A DNA stretch of 64,000 nt, taken from NCBI GenBank assembly GCA_958510875.1, contig OY294067.1, forward strand, positions 254,573,736-254,637,735, in the 5' to 3' direction. Origin of the DNA: Endomychus coccineus. Taxonomy: Eukaryota; Arthropoda; Insecta; Coleoptera; Endomychidae. Made by a program: the position numbers and the translations under genes. Every line of letters starts with the position of its first letter. Position 1 is the stretch's first letter. Shown here piece after piece: positions 1 to 9,700 of the stretch. A model generated the notes under the pieces. The model worked only from the letters and a program-made list of their open reading frames with translations. It searched no databases and was not told where the DNA came from.

Positions 1-799
1 AGAAAGTAGTAGAATCATTCACTTCACATGGTGTTAATAAAAAGAAATGTGTCAGGATTGTAAACAATGTACAAAACAATTCTATCGCTATCGTGACTAT
101 GCAAAGATCTGGTTCATCAAGAACAATATTTTATGACAAAAATATTTTAAAAATTGTTATTCCTTGACTTGTGATATCCCGAAGAGATTCATCCCAAATT
201 AGATAACTTCCAATATTCTGTTTTCTTATTATATGTCATATGTATGCTTATTGAATATAAACATACAACATATTTATTGTTGTTTTATATATCATTATAA
301 ATAACGTGTCGACAAGGTTCTGACCGTGTGTGCATAACATGAATGTCAATGCCGGCACTTAGGTTAACCTTCGCTGAATTATTAAGAGATGAGTCAGGCT
401 TCTCTCTTGAGAATAGACATTTAAGATAAGCAAGTTGAGTTAGTATAGTTTATAGTACTAAGTTATTAGTCAGGATAAATATTAGTACCATGTAGTGAAT
501 AATGAACCCAAACATCATATTTCGTAACCAGTGTTGTAATTCTAACGATCTTTCACATGTCCACATTCCATACGATACTTCTACCATAACGCAGCACCGA
601 ACCTGCTAACTGATAAGACATGGCGTTCCTTGCAAGCCAAAGAAGAAACCCTTGTCCAGACCTTCCAATCAGTTATTATAGACTATTATTACATTTGTCC
701 TGTGAGGAGTGGTGCTTTTCTCAAAATCTGTGCAAGTAATGATTAGTTCCTCGAGGTCATAGCCTGAACACCTCACATAGCCAGAATATTTAGTAATAT
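1..799. other. AT-rich intergenic, nothing recognised
   Basis: No open reading frame with a recognisable motif, no RNA gene and no clear repeat was seen on either strand. The PLE-1 terminal sequence begins at about 800. Confidence 0.5.
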
Positions 800-831
800 C
801 TGCTATTAATAAGAAATAATCACCCTTATCC

Positions 832-892
832 TGAAAATACTATCAAATTACTGGGGACCTTTCGGCTACTAAGTAGCTATCATCAGAATAAG
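832..892 (-). ncRNA. hammerhead-like motif in PLE-1 terminus
   Basis: On the minus strand CTGATGA (880-886) is followed by a short self-complementary arm (GCTAC/GTAGC), then GAAA (860-863) and a segment ending in a purine/pyrimidine-rich tail. This is the order of conserved core elements in a hammerhead ribozyme. Related copies are at 6715-6765, 28470-28515 and 28711-28765. Stems I and III are short and partly decayed here, so activity is doubtful. PLE termini are known to carry hammerhead motifs. Confidence 0.45.
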
Positions 893-1074
893 CTAAATTA
901 TAAATCAAAATTTGCTTGTTTGAATACTATTTGGGGATAATAATGTGAACAATGGGTTACCCTTAGCTAGAGATAAATCGGAATTCAATAAATTGCTTAT
1001 TCCGTTTATACAGTTCCATTCCTTTTAAATTATTTAGATATTTGTCTGTATTGTGTTCTAAAAGTGATAAGCTT

Positions 1075-1340
1075 TCTTGGTGTGATCTGTATTCAAAATA
1101 TGTTCGGCTAATGCTGATTTTTCACCATTATTTTTCTTTATATGGGCAAAATCTTCCTTATAACCAGTTAAAATGTTCTTTCTAATTTGACCCACATAGC
1201 ATTTTGAACACTACTCACAATTAACTTTGTAAATCCCGGATTTGTCGAAATCGGAAAATTTATCAAAGATGTTGCCTAAACGGTGTTTTAGGTTGTTCGT
1301 AGACCTATAAATTGGTTGTGTTGGGAATTTAGAAAACAAA
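1075..1340 (-). pseudogene. PLE-1 GIY-YIG endonuclease domain (broken)
   Basis: The minus strand can be read as GIYKVNCE, a stop codon, then CSKCYVGQIRKNIL and a downstream AEHILN segment. GIY and YVG are the two signature motifs of the GIY-YIG nuclease domain, which in PLEs nicks target DNA for insertion. The reading needs frame changes and crosses a stop between the GIY and YVG motifs, so this is a dead copy. It is C-terminal to the RT, as expected for a PLE. The same domain occurs at 6892-7266, 8072-8340 and 23160-23336. Confidence 0.8.
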
Positions 1341-1399
1341 CTATGGAATTTATTAATCACTGAAGAATGATAAGAGTAGAAAAAAAGTGATGAATACTT

Positions 1400-2912
1400 C
1401 AGTATTTGAAGGTAATGGCTCTCATATGATTAGTTGACTACTTTCCAATTTCTTTTTTCGTTTAGAAATTAAATGATTAATCGTTATTATAATTTTGCTG
1501 GCTCAAAAGGACGTTCAATAATCTATGAACCATACTATAAAACGAGGCTATTTTATATCTGAATGGTGTGGCTGAACTCGACGGGGTATACCTATTTGTT
1601 TGAGTAGGTTTTCTGTATATGTCGAAATCCAAGTGATTGCTATCTTTTATAATGTTAATATCAAGGAAACAAAACTGATTATCTGTTTCTATTTCGACAG
1701 TGAATCTCAGTGAATCAAATTAACTACAGAGAGTGTTCAAAAAGCCATGTAAATCAAAATCTTTACTTGTAATCGCGAAAATGTCGTCAACATATCTATA
1801 CCAAACTTTTGGAAACTGATTCAATTCTGATTTTAAGGAGGTTTCAAGGTCGCTTAGAAAAATATTGGCCAAAAAAAAGGAGAGTGGATTGCCCATTGCC
1901 CATCCACTCGCTTGTTTATAGTAATATTTGTCTAGCGTAAAATAATCTTGCTTCATACATAAAGATGAAAGGATCACGTATTCTATGCATAGTTCAGTCA
2001 ATAAAGTGGGGAAATCAACCAAATAAAAAAATTTCTTATAGGAAGATGGATCAAAAAAGTTATTTTTGCATTACCTTCTATGAGTCCTCTAGGTCATTCC
2101 TGACTAGCAAACGAAGTGACTAGCCCCCCTCCATACCCCAAAACTCAAAATTAACCCCTTTCTCACCCCCCATTTAAAAAAAAATTGTAAAATATAGCAA
2201 AAGTGAAAATTAAGGACTGAAAATGCCCCCTAGTAGGTTTTCTGGGTCGCTGATCACGAAACTGCTATCTGATTTCCTTGCTCTGATTACATTATCAACA
2301 AAAATTTTCAATCAAAATTGTCCAATTATTCACTCTCCAGGATGAATTTCTGGGAAACTGATAGCAGATTCGTGATCAGCGATCCGAAAAATCAATATAA
2401 TGACCTGCAACATGCTAATATCGCCTAAATTTAAAATTTTCTCATACCAGATTTTTCACAGTTTTCCGAATTTTTCCCGCATTTCTATTTCTACTAGGGG
2501 GCATTTTCAGTCCTTAAATTTCACTTTTGCTATATTTTGCAATTTTTTTTTAAATGGGGGTGAGAAAGGGGTTAATGAGTTTTGGGGAAGTTGGAGCTAA
2601 TCACTTCGCTTGCTAGTCACGAATGACCTAGAGGACTCATAGAAGTTAATGCAAAGAAAAATTCTTCGATCCATCTTCCTATAAGAAACTTTTTTATTTC
2701 CCCGCTTTATTGACTGGACTAGCAGTTTGTATCAGGGACATTAATATTTGAAAGCCATTTCTTCAGAATGTTTATCGCCCCAGGGATTGGAGTATTTGAC
2801 AATAGTGGAACAACATCAAATGAAACGAGTGTATCACCAGGTTCAGTTTTGCAATAAGTTCCAAAGAATTTTTCACAGACTTGGTGCGGCTTGGAAGTTG
2901 GTAATTTACTTC
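1400..2912 (-). pseudogene. PLE-1 reverse transcriptase (split and frameshifted)
   Basis: Minus strand. RT motif A (VSFDVVPLLSNTP) lies near 2830-2850. Motif B (GWAMGNPLSFFLANIFL) and the catalytic motif C (YRYVDDIF) lie in the uninterrupted stretch 1720-1994, followed by a thumb segment (FDIYRKPTQTNRYTP) near 1600. The coding sequence is interrupted between motifs A and B by the foldback at 1995-2716. Comparison with the second copy at 7262-7995 shows that the sequence on either side of the foldback is continuous in the uninterrupted element. The enzyme would copy PLE RNA at the target site. The catalytic YVDD survives, but the gene is not expressible as one protein. Confidence 0.85.
1995..2716. 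mobile_element. foldback (long inverted repeat) element inside PLE-1
   Basis: The two arms are near-perfect inverted repeats: 1995 to about 2265, and about 2340 to 2716, the latter with an internal 80-100 bp insertion. The terminal 12 bases are CAGTCAATAAAG (1995-2006) and their complement (2705-2716). The centre contains GTCGCTGATCACGAA, a motif that recurs in other foldbacks of this window near 8400, 9650 and 52720. There is no coding capacity. A short target duplication (TAG-like) may flank it. The open frame at 2400-2600 lies inside an arm and is not a gene. Confidence 0.8.
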
Positions 2913-3222
2913 ATTAACCATTTTGCTATGTTATACGTAGCACAATTAATGTTTGAAATGATTATTCTCATGGAATTTCTCGGTTTATGAATATTAGATA
3001 ACCAATACAGTTCAGGAAGATTACATTGTTATCCCCGAATATTATTTAAGCAGGCACATTTCGATTTATAATTTAGTTTACTCTGATGGTGACTACTTGA
3101 TAGCCTGGTTTAAGTTCGAAGAGGTTATATGAATTCTATGGGCCATTCTCGTTTCAATTTTTCCAATATTCTGTGATAACCATACTGCGTATGTTTAAAG
3201 AAAGTAGGGGTCTGAAAATATA

Positions 3223-3490
3223 CAGGGTGTCCCACGACGTTTTGACAGTCCAATTTCTCGAAAACTGTTGATATGACATACATGAAATTTGGCAGATATA
3301 AACAGTCGAAACTGATTCTTATATTTATTATAAAATGACTTCCGTTTTTCCTGTCATTTCGGGTCACGTGACCCCAACATAATTTTTCTAAATGGGACAA
3401 CCGGTATAATATTACAATTTTGGATATGTCATTCAAAAACAAATTCAACGATACCACACGTATCATCATTGTATTGTGCAGTAATGATAA
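3223..3490. repeat. left terminal inverted repeat
   Basis: The complement of 4860-5083, with a 44-base extra segment around 3280-3330. The match continues through a GGGTCACGTGACCC palindrome to the shared TTATCATTACTGCAC end. Confidence 0.9.
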
Positions 3491-3552
3491 ATAGGGGCAA
3501 TTAAATGAACATCTGTATAGATTCAAATAGTAGCTAACAAAAATAAATTATT

Positions 3553-4677
3553 TTATTGAAAAACGTAACATAGGGAATTAAAAAGTACAAGTAATAAAAA
3601 AAATTGAAGAAAATATACAAATTGATGACCATGTACATTGACACAATGTTCAAACCTTGTCAAAAGATTTCTTGTAAGTGCTGCTACAATCATTTCGGGT
3701 GCTACGGTCCGACATGCCTGTCTTATTTTATCCTTTAAATGATCTAAATCAGTCGGGGGTGTGACATAAGCTCTACCTTTTAAGAAACCCCAGAGAATGA
3801 AATCTAAGGGTGTAATATCCGGAGAACAAGGAGGCCACAGAATCGCACCATTTCGACAAATTCATTTTTCAGGAAATGTGTTATCAAGATATTCTCTAAC
3901 TGGCCCACAAAAGTGAGTAGATGCTCCATCTTGCTGCCACCAGATCGTTTGGCTTTCATGTAAGGGAATATCATCAAGTAATTCTGGTAGAGTGTTTTGA
4001 AGAAAATCTAAGTATCTTTGCTCCGTTAATGTTCCTCCATAAAAACAGGGACCAATCAACCGACCGTTAAATAAACCGCACCAAACATTGATTCCCCATA
4101 TTGTTTGAAAATTGGTTTCGCGCATCCACTTTGGATTCTCCTGCGACCAATAATGACAATTATGGCGATTAACAATACCATTGTTATGAAATCTACTTTC
4201 ATCACTCCATAATATTTTTTCTAGAAAAGAAGGGTCATCATTACTTTGTACTAACATTTCAGCAATAAAATTTAATCTCCTTTCAGGATCTGCAGGGACT
4301 AAACCTTGTGTTAAATATATTTTATAAGGATGGTATTTGTGATTTTTTAATACTCTTTGTATTGAACTTCTACTTATTGGTAATTCTTGTTCAAGAAATC
4401 GTATTGAGGTGTGTGGATTTACCTGAAGATAAGCCAAAATATTTATCACATTGTGATCTGTCTGACCGGTCTTTTGACGAGGAACTTGATTTTTACCGCT
4501 TGGAAAAGAACCAGTTCTTAGCTTTCGTTCGACATAGGCAAAAATATTTTTGCTTGGAGTTATTTTATGAGGGAAACGATTTCTGTACAAGCCTTGAGCA
4601 TGAGTTTTGTTTTTTCCACATTCTCCATAAATAAGCAGCATGTCAACACATTCATCGTAAGTAAAAATTGAAGGCAT
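3553..4677 (-). pseudogene. Tc1-like DDE transposase with one premature TGA
   Basis: The reading starts MPSIFTYDEC at 4677. An N-terminal helix-turn-helix region resembles the DUF4817 type found in insect IS630/Tc1 transposases. The DDE core follows: first Asp in LWSDESRF, second in WWQQDGAS, third in SPDITPLDF. The frame runs without a shift to a TAA at 3553-3555, apart from a single TGA at 3862-3864, at a position where this family usually has Trp. The second and third acidic residues are about 36 residues apart. The protein would bind the TIRs and cut and paste the element. One nonsense change separates it from an intact frame of about 374 codons, so it probably died recently. Confidence 0.88.
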
Positions 4678-4859
4678 TATTTACTTATTATTACAGTGTC
4701 TTCACAAGATTATTACTAATAATTAATGACAGTTCTTCACCTAATAATACTGAATGACAACCTATGTCGTTGCTACAATAGTTATTTGTTTCATAGCCAC
4801 CTAAAATTTTGAGTGCAAAGTATTGCTTTAATAAATTTAGTAAAAATGAATAGCCCTTA

Positions 4860-5083
4860 TTATCATTACTGCACAATACAATGATGACAAGTGTGGTATC
4901 GTTGAATTTGTTTTTGAAAGACATATCCAAAATTGTAATATTATACCGGTTGTCCCATTTAGAAAAATTATGTTGGGGTCACGTGACCCGAAATGACAGG
5001 AAAAACGGAAGTCATTTTATAATAAATTGTCGTATCAACAGTTTTCGAGAAATTGAAGTGTCAAAACGTCGTGGGACATCCTG
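4860..5083. repeat. right terminal inverted repeat
   Basis: Pairs with 3223-3490. Identity is high over the full 224 bases, which points to fairly recent mobility. Confidence 0.9.
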
Positions 5084-5089
5084 TATATT

Positions 5090-6305
5090 CGAAGTATTTC
5101 ACCTTTTTTTCTCCATGCATTCTCTTACCACGCGATATATTATAAAAGTTGAGATTTGTCGAGACGATACAAGGTCTCCATCTCGTACCTTCTCATGGTA
5201 TCTTGTCGGTGCGAGGCGAAGAATTTTGTCACCAAATCGTGACAATTCTTCTGAAGTCCAAATATTTGTTTGATTTGTGGTGGATAACCCCTGAACAATT
5301 ATACTGTATTTTAGACGAAATAGGCAATAGAAGCAGTGTTTCATTCATTGAAGAACTCTGACTTCTCATTGCAGGTTTTGCTGGATTGTAAACTGACAGA
5401 AATACCTTCATCTTTCAATGCTCAACTGAGAATTGGCAAACTGAATTTGTAAAAATGGAGAAGCTTCTGAATATTCAAGAAAATGTATTATGACACCTAG
5501 TTTTGAAATATGTATTGGAGAGTGATGGAAACTAGTGAAAGTGAATATGAATAATCAAGTTATGTTGGAATGCATAATTCTCAATGCATGGAAGCTACGA
5601 TGAAGAAAGGTTGTCATTGATTATTCGAAGGAACAATATTAACCTCTGTTTGATCGAGGGTAGCCTGGGCCAAGTTACCTTTTATTTTTGTCACAGACTG
5701 TCTATACTTTATAGCTGAACTGATATTTCCTCAGGTAATATCGTATTTTAAGACTTATCACCTTGTGCGGTAGAAAGTTCTAACTTGACATGCTGCTGAA
5801 ATATAGAACCGAGAGAACGTGATATCAAATTCAACACACGTTATGCAGTGTAATTTTCTTTTGGCAGATCTCCATAAGTTTCATTTTGATTCCACCCATA
5901 CAACGACATGCATTTTGTGTACTTTAGATTGATTGGATCGGTCGAATATCATAGATTTTATCCACAACTTCGAGGAATTTTGTAAATTTAATCAACTTTG
6001 CGATTGGTCGGTCAAATTGATAGAAAGGGGACGTAGTTCTGGGTGAAAGAAAAATTATACGAGATACGAGGTCGATAAAATCCGCAATTTAGTGGTCAAT
6101 GAAATACCGTCAAGAAGTTTGGAAACTTCCGAGTCCCTTTCGAAACTATTCGAATTAGGTTTTGGTTATTTATTTATATAGGAATTGTAGAACCTGAAGG
6201 ACTTTTTGACGATGTTTTATGTTCTTGCAAACATTTTTTCGATTTTCAGATATAATCATGTCATTTATGATGACACTTTAAATTTCGTTAGGTATTTTAA
6301 TATTA
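5090..6305. other. intergenic, nothing recognised
   Basis: Short open frames occur around 5100-5410 on both strands, but none shows a known motif, consistent composition or a plausible splice structure. I treat them as chance. Confidence 0.4.
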
Positions 6306-6311
6306 ATAGAT

Positions 6312-6519
6312 AGATAGGTAGAGATGGTGCTCACGTGTGGCCTGTATGATCTCCAGACTTTATATCGTGCGATTCTTTTTGAAGAATATTGTCTACGCCA
6401 CGTGTGCAGAGACAAAATATGGACTCCGCTTGCGAATATTACAAGCATTTAATGATTTAGATCGAAGCGAAGTTAGCAGAATTTTAGAGTGTCTGAATCA
6501 AAACAGTGAACATATTTGA
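6312..6519 (+). pseudogene. mariner/Tc1-type transposase C-terminal relic
   Basis: The sequence reads HVWPV, a stop, then SPDFISCDSF, matching the third catalytic block (WPxxSPDxxxxDFFLW) of mariner-type transposases. It is followed in another frame by the C-terminal tail LRLRILQAFNDLDRSEVSRI. At least one stop and one frameshift are present and the N-terminal two thirds are absent. This is a fragment only, unrelated in detail to the transposase at 3.6-4.7 kb. Confidence 0.6.
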
Positions 6520-6714
6520 ATATGAGTATCATTATCGTAAGTATATCATATCAAAGTAACTTTTGCGAGTCCGTATGAGGGTTGGCAACCCGTAGATCCG
6601 CCACTTGCCAGACTACATATACAAAAAATCGTCAATAAGACCGATGAATTTCTCTCTGGCCAGTTCTGTTATGGAATCTGCAAAATGTTCAAATAGATAA
6701 AACAATTGGAGTAC

Positions 6715-6768
6715 TGAGGACCTTCCGGCTACCAAGTAGCCATGATCAGAGTAAACTAAATTATAAAT
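6715..6768 (-). ncRNA. hammerhead-like motif, decayed
   Basis: The minus strand reads CTGATCA (core change from CTGATGA), then GGCTACTTGGTAGCC forming a stem II arm, then GGAA in place of GAAA. Core bases are altered, so it is probably inactive. It is the homologue of the motifs at 832-892 and 28711-28765. Confidence 0.4.
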
Positions 6769-6891
6769 CAAAACGTGTCTGTTTAAATTTTATTTGGTGA
6801 TAATAATACAAATAATGAGTTTCCCTCAGCTGGAGATGAATCGGAATTTGATAAATTGCTTTTTTGTTTATACATTTCCATCCCTTCTGAA

Positions 6892-7262
6892 TTATCTAGA
6901 AAGTGATAATAGTGATAAACTTTCTTGAGAAATGGTGTGACCTGAATCCATAATATGTTCGGCTACCGTTGATTTTTCTCCATTATTTTTCATCATATGG
7001 GTAAAATGTTCCTTATAACGAGTTAAAATGTTCCTTATAGTTTTACCCACAAAGCGTTTTGAACACGACTCAATTGATTTTGTAAATCCCGGATTTGTCA
7101 AAATAGGAAACTTTATCAAAGGTGTTCCCTGAAGCTTGTTCTTACATCTATAGACTGGTTGTGTTGCAAATTCAGAAGACAAACTATGGAATTTATTAAT
7201 TAATGCAGAATAATAAGAACTGATTGAAGGTAATGGTTCTAATTTGGTTAGTTGGCTACGTT
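6892..7262 (-). pseudogene. PLE-1 GIY-YIG endonuclease fragment
   Basis: Uninterrupted for about 120 codons. The first signature is altered (GFTKSIESCSK where sister copies suggest GIY), and the second reads RFVGKTIRNIL in place of CYVGQT. It continues with EHFTHMMKNNGEK and AEHIMDSGHTIS. The RT that should lie upstream is missing because the copy is truncated at 7262. Loss of the GIY tyrosine would remove nuclease activity. Confidence 0.8.
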
Positions 7263-7995
7263 CCAATTTCCTGGTGATACTTCCGTTTCATTTGATGTTG
7301 TTTCACTATTTACAAATACTCCTATCCCTGAGTCGATAAACATTCTGAAGAAATGGGTTTCAAAGATTAATATCACGGATAGGAACTGCACAGAATACGT
7401 GATCCTTATATTCTCATGTATGGAGCAAAATTATTTCACTTTTAACTAAAATTACTATAAAGAAACAAGCGGTTGTGTAATGGGCAATCCAGTTTCTTCT
7501 TTTTTGGCCAATATTTCCCCAATCGAACTTGAAACCTAATTGAAATTAAAATTGAATCAGTTTTCAAAAGTTTGGTATAGATATTTTGATGACATTTTCG
7601 CGATTAGAAGTGAAGCTTTTGATTTACATTGAACACGCTTCATAGCCTATTTGATTCACTGAGATTCACTGTCGAAATAGAAACAGATAATCGGCTTCCT
7701 TTCCTCAATACTAAAATTATAAAAGATGGTAAACACTTTGATATATACAGAAAATCCACTCAAACAAATAGGTGTACCCCGGCGGGCTCAGCTACATACA
7801 TACAGCATTTAGATAAAAATAGCTCCATTCAATAGTTTTGTTCACAGATTATTGTACGTCCCTTTGGACCAGCAAAATTATAACGAAGTTGAGAAATTTT
7901 GGAAAATTGCCTTGGACAATGGTTACTAAAAATCTTTGATCAATAATTCAATTTCTAATCAAAAAAGGAAATTGGAACGTAGCCAACCTACCGAA
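7262..7995 (+). pseudogene. PLE-1 reverse transcriptase (frameshifted)
   Basis: Motif A reads VSFDVVSLFTNTPIPES near 7280-7340. Motif B reads GCVMGNPVSSFLANI near 7470-7520. Motif C reads YRYFDDIFAI near 7580, where sister copy 1 has YVDD, so the YxDD core is conserved in type. A thumb segment (DIYRKSTQTNR) follows near 7740. Several stops and frame changes lie between them. This copy fixes the original join across the foldback inserted in the copy at 1995-2716. Confidence 0.85.
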
Positions 7996-8071
7996 TTAGA
8001 GATTACCTCCAAATACAATAAAATTTAAATGTTTCATTTATCATTCTTCAGTTATTAATGAATTACATAGT

Positions 8072-8340
8072 TTGTTTTCAAAATTTGCAACACAAAGAGT
8101 TTATAAATGTAAGAACAAGCTAAGACACCGTTTAGGCAACACCTTTGATAAAGTTTCCGATTTCGACAAATCCGGTATTTACAACATATATTGCGAATCT
8201 TGTTCAAAATGCTATGTGGGTCAAACTAGAAGGAACATTTTAACTAGTTATAAGGAACATTTTACCCATATAAAAGAAAATAATGGTGAAAAATTAGCGG
8301 TAGCCGAACATATTTTGAATACAGGTCACACCATTTTCGG
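8072..8340 (+). pseudogene. PLE-1 GIY-YIG endonuclease domain
   Basis: The best preserved nuclease domain of this family here. It reads GIYNIYCESCSKCYVGQTRR, then a YKEHFTHIKENNGEK segment and AEHILNTGHTI. GIY, YVG and the following Arg are all present. The open frame runs on to 8356 only because it enters the foldback element. The upstream RT is broken, so no full protein can be made. Confidence 0.82.
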
Positions 8341-8349
8341 GATATTCGT

Positions 8350-8880
8350 TATATAATCGGTCCAAACTCGTTTCTCGGGGGTTTTTGGGGCCGCTGAACA
8401 CGAATATCACGGTAGAATTGGTCTCCGAGGTACCTGGTGCCCAGGGTGAACGGTATCCTCGTTTTCCCCATAAATTAATGTTATTATCACATGATTCTTA
8501 CTGTACATGCTTGTTAATTATGCACTCAAATGTTGTACAAAAGGTGTAAATTCTGATGACCAGTCTTACAAAATGTATCTACTGGAGCTTATTTTTTTTT
8601 TGATTTGGCGCTTTTAATATAATTGGTAGCAGTGGTACGATACATGAGGATGCGCTTCTGTGGTGTCTTGCGAGGGGAAGACACAATGTAAACTCTCCGT
8701 AAGGAGCTGCAGGTTAGAAGTTCTTCGTACACTATATCAATACCTTGCACGTGTATTTTCTTTACGGGGACAACGAGGATATCATTCACTCTGGGTACCA
8801 GGTACCTTGGAGACCGATTCTGTGGCAATATTCGTGTTCAGTGACACCAAAAACACCCGAGTAACGAGTTTGTTCTGATT
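8350..8880. mobile_element. foldback element with GGTACC-containing arms
   Basis: The left arm (8352-8470) and right arm (about 8757-8880) are inverted copies. Shared blocks include ACTCG near the ends, CGCTGAACACGAATAT and GTCTCCGAGGTACCTGGT. The central 280 bases have no recognised motif; a minus-strand frame at 8589-8828 reads across it and into an arm and is not convincing. The element abuts the end of the PLE-1 fragment on its left and a deleted Tc1-like element on its right. Confidence 0.75.
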
Positions 8881-8882
8881 AT

Positions 8883-9562
8883 AATGGGTTTTCCAATAGG
8901 GAAGGGTAGATTTTGACAATTCATGGCAGTCATGTTATTCAGGCTGCATCTATCAAATCTATTGTTCATTATTCAGTCACTCAAGACAAATCACCATGGC
9001 AAGTTACAGTGTCGAGCAACGCGTTCAAATGATAATAGAATAGATGTTCTCTTGTGGCAACGAAGCGCGCATTGCGCCCATTTTACGGTTTGCATGGTCG
9101 TCCTTCCCAGTCGACTATTCAACGTCTCGTGGTTAAATTCTGCCGGAAACATCGCCGCTGTCCATGAGAGTGTGCAGGAGAACCGGAGGCAGTCAACTCC
9201 GCGCCGCGCACTAGAGCTGGCCACCGAGATCGTGCTATTTGACCCCGTTAGTTTTTTTCTTGTGGGGTTTCCTTAAGTCGCAGGTATATGCCAATACGCC
9301 GCAAATGACCGCTGCACTCAAAGTCAACATAACCCGTGCCATTGCTCAAATTCAACCTGATCTATGCGCCAGAGTCGTCGAAAATTGGACCTCTCGAATG
9401 CGCGCCACCCACCGAAGCCGCGGCGGCCATTTAAACGATGTAATATTTCACTCATAATGTCATCAATAGGCCTTTCAAATTAAACAAAAATTCGTTGATA
9501 TCCCACACACAACTTGTTTTATTTAATTTTAACATCTACCCGGCCTTAATGGAAAACCCTAT
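8883..9562 (+). mobile_element. internally deleted Tc1/mariner-superfamily element
   Basis: Inverted ends are ATGGGTTTTCCAATA on the left and its near complement TAATGGAAAACCCTATA on the right, next to TA-rich targets. Only the N-terminal start and the C-terminal part of a transposase remain. It is likely non-autonomous and would have depended on a full-length relative. Confidence 0.75.
8997..9457 (+). pseudogene. deleted Tc1-like (DUF4817-type) transposase
   Basis: It begins MASYSVEQRVQMIIE at 8997, typical of the N-terminus of insect DUF4817-type transposases. A frame-shifted middle includes VHESVQENRRQSTPRRALEL. The C-terminal end reads LTPLVFFLWGFLKSQVY and then VVENWTSRMRATHRSRGGHL, ending at a stop at 9455-9457. 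The segment with the first two catalytic Asp residues is missing, and the usual Asp after LTPL is Val. It cannot be catalytic. Confidence 0.75.
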
Positions 9563-9574
9563 ATAACGAATTTT

Positions 9575-9700
9575 CCGAAAACTCCAGGAGACGACGGGGA
9601 TACCGTTCACTCTGGGCACCAGGTACCTCGGAGACCAATTCTGTCGCGATATCCGTGTTCAGCGATCCCAAAAACTCTCCAAGTAACGAGTTTGGAATCA
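9575..9700. repeat. extra copy of the 8.35 kb foldback right arm
   Basis: Direct repeat of 8760-8880: same order of CGGGGATACCGTTCACTCTG, the GGTACC block, the GTGTTCAGCGATCCC block and AACGAGTTTGGAATC. Together with 8760-8880 it flanks the deleted Tc1-like element. Confidence 0.75.

Larger units (their letters stand above)
800..3112 (-). mobile_element. Penelope-like retroelement (PLE family 1), decayed copy
   Basis: A minus-strand PLE relic. Reading down from about 2912 there are reverse-transcriptase motifs A, B and C, a thumb region, then a GIY-YIG endonuclease ending near 1075, then a non-coding tail to about 800. The tail shares its sequence with 6705-6870 and with 28440-28570. An oppositely oriented fragment of the same terminal sequence lies at 3045-3110, so the copy is bounded by inverted terminal segments, which is common in PLEs. 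RT plus C-terminal GIY-YIG is diagnostic of Penelope-type elements. Frameshifts, stops and a 722 bp foldback insertion (1995-2716) make it non-functional. Confidence 0.85.
3223..5083 (-). mobile_element. Tc1/mariner-superfamily transposon with long TIRs
   Basis: The element begins CAGGGTGTCCCACGACGTTT at 3223 and ends with the complement at 5083. It is flanked on both sides by TA (3221-3222 and 5084-5085), the target duplication of this superfamily. The inverted repeats extend inward to about 3490 and 4860. One transposase gene (3553-4677, minus) fills the interior. TIRs over 220 bp are long for Tc1/mariner elements. The right arm lacks about 44 bases that are present in the left arm. Confidence 0.9.
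6705..7262 (-). mobile_element. PLE-1 3' fragment, minus orientation
   Basis: Matches the GIY-YIG and 3' tail of the copy at 800-1340. It joins head to head at about 7262 with a plus-strand PLE-1 fragment. At the joint the shared sequence GGAAATTGGAACG is where the minus copy stops, indicating 5' truncation. Confidence 0.8.
7262..8340 (+). mobile_element. PLE-1 fragment, plus orientation
   Basis: Contains RT motifs A to C, the thumb and the GIY-YIG domain in order, on the plus strand, starting just upstream of motif A. It ends abruptly within GGTCACACCATT near 8337, where the 8.35 kb foldback begins. It is heavily frameshifted. Confidence 0.85.

Noticed and set aside
2400..2600. A 66-codon gene
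   Set aside because: Lies wholly within an arm of the 1995-2716 foldback and the other arm encodes nothing similar.
2748..2990. An 80-codon plus-strand gene
   Set aside because: It is the antisense of the PLE-1 RT motif A region on the minus strand.
4308..4634. A 108-codon plus-strand gene
   Set aside because: Antisense shadow of the Tc1-like transposase, whose catalytic motifs are all on the minus strand.
5099..5411. Overlapping frames on both strands as a small host gene
   Set aside because: No domain, no consistent strand and no splice or promoter support.
8589..8828. A 79-codon minus-strand gene
   Set aside because: About a third of it is foldback arm sequence; the remainder has no motif.
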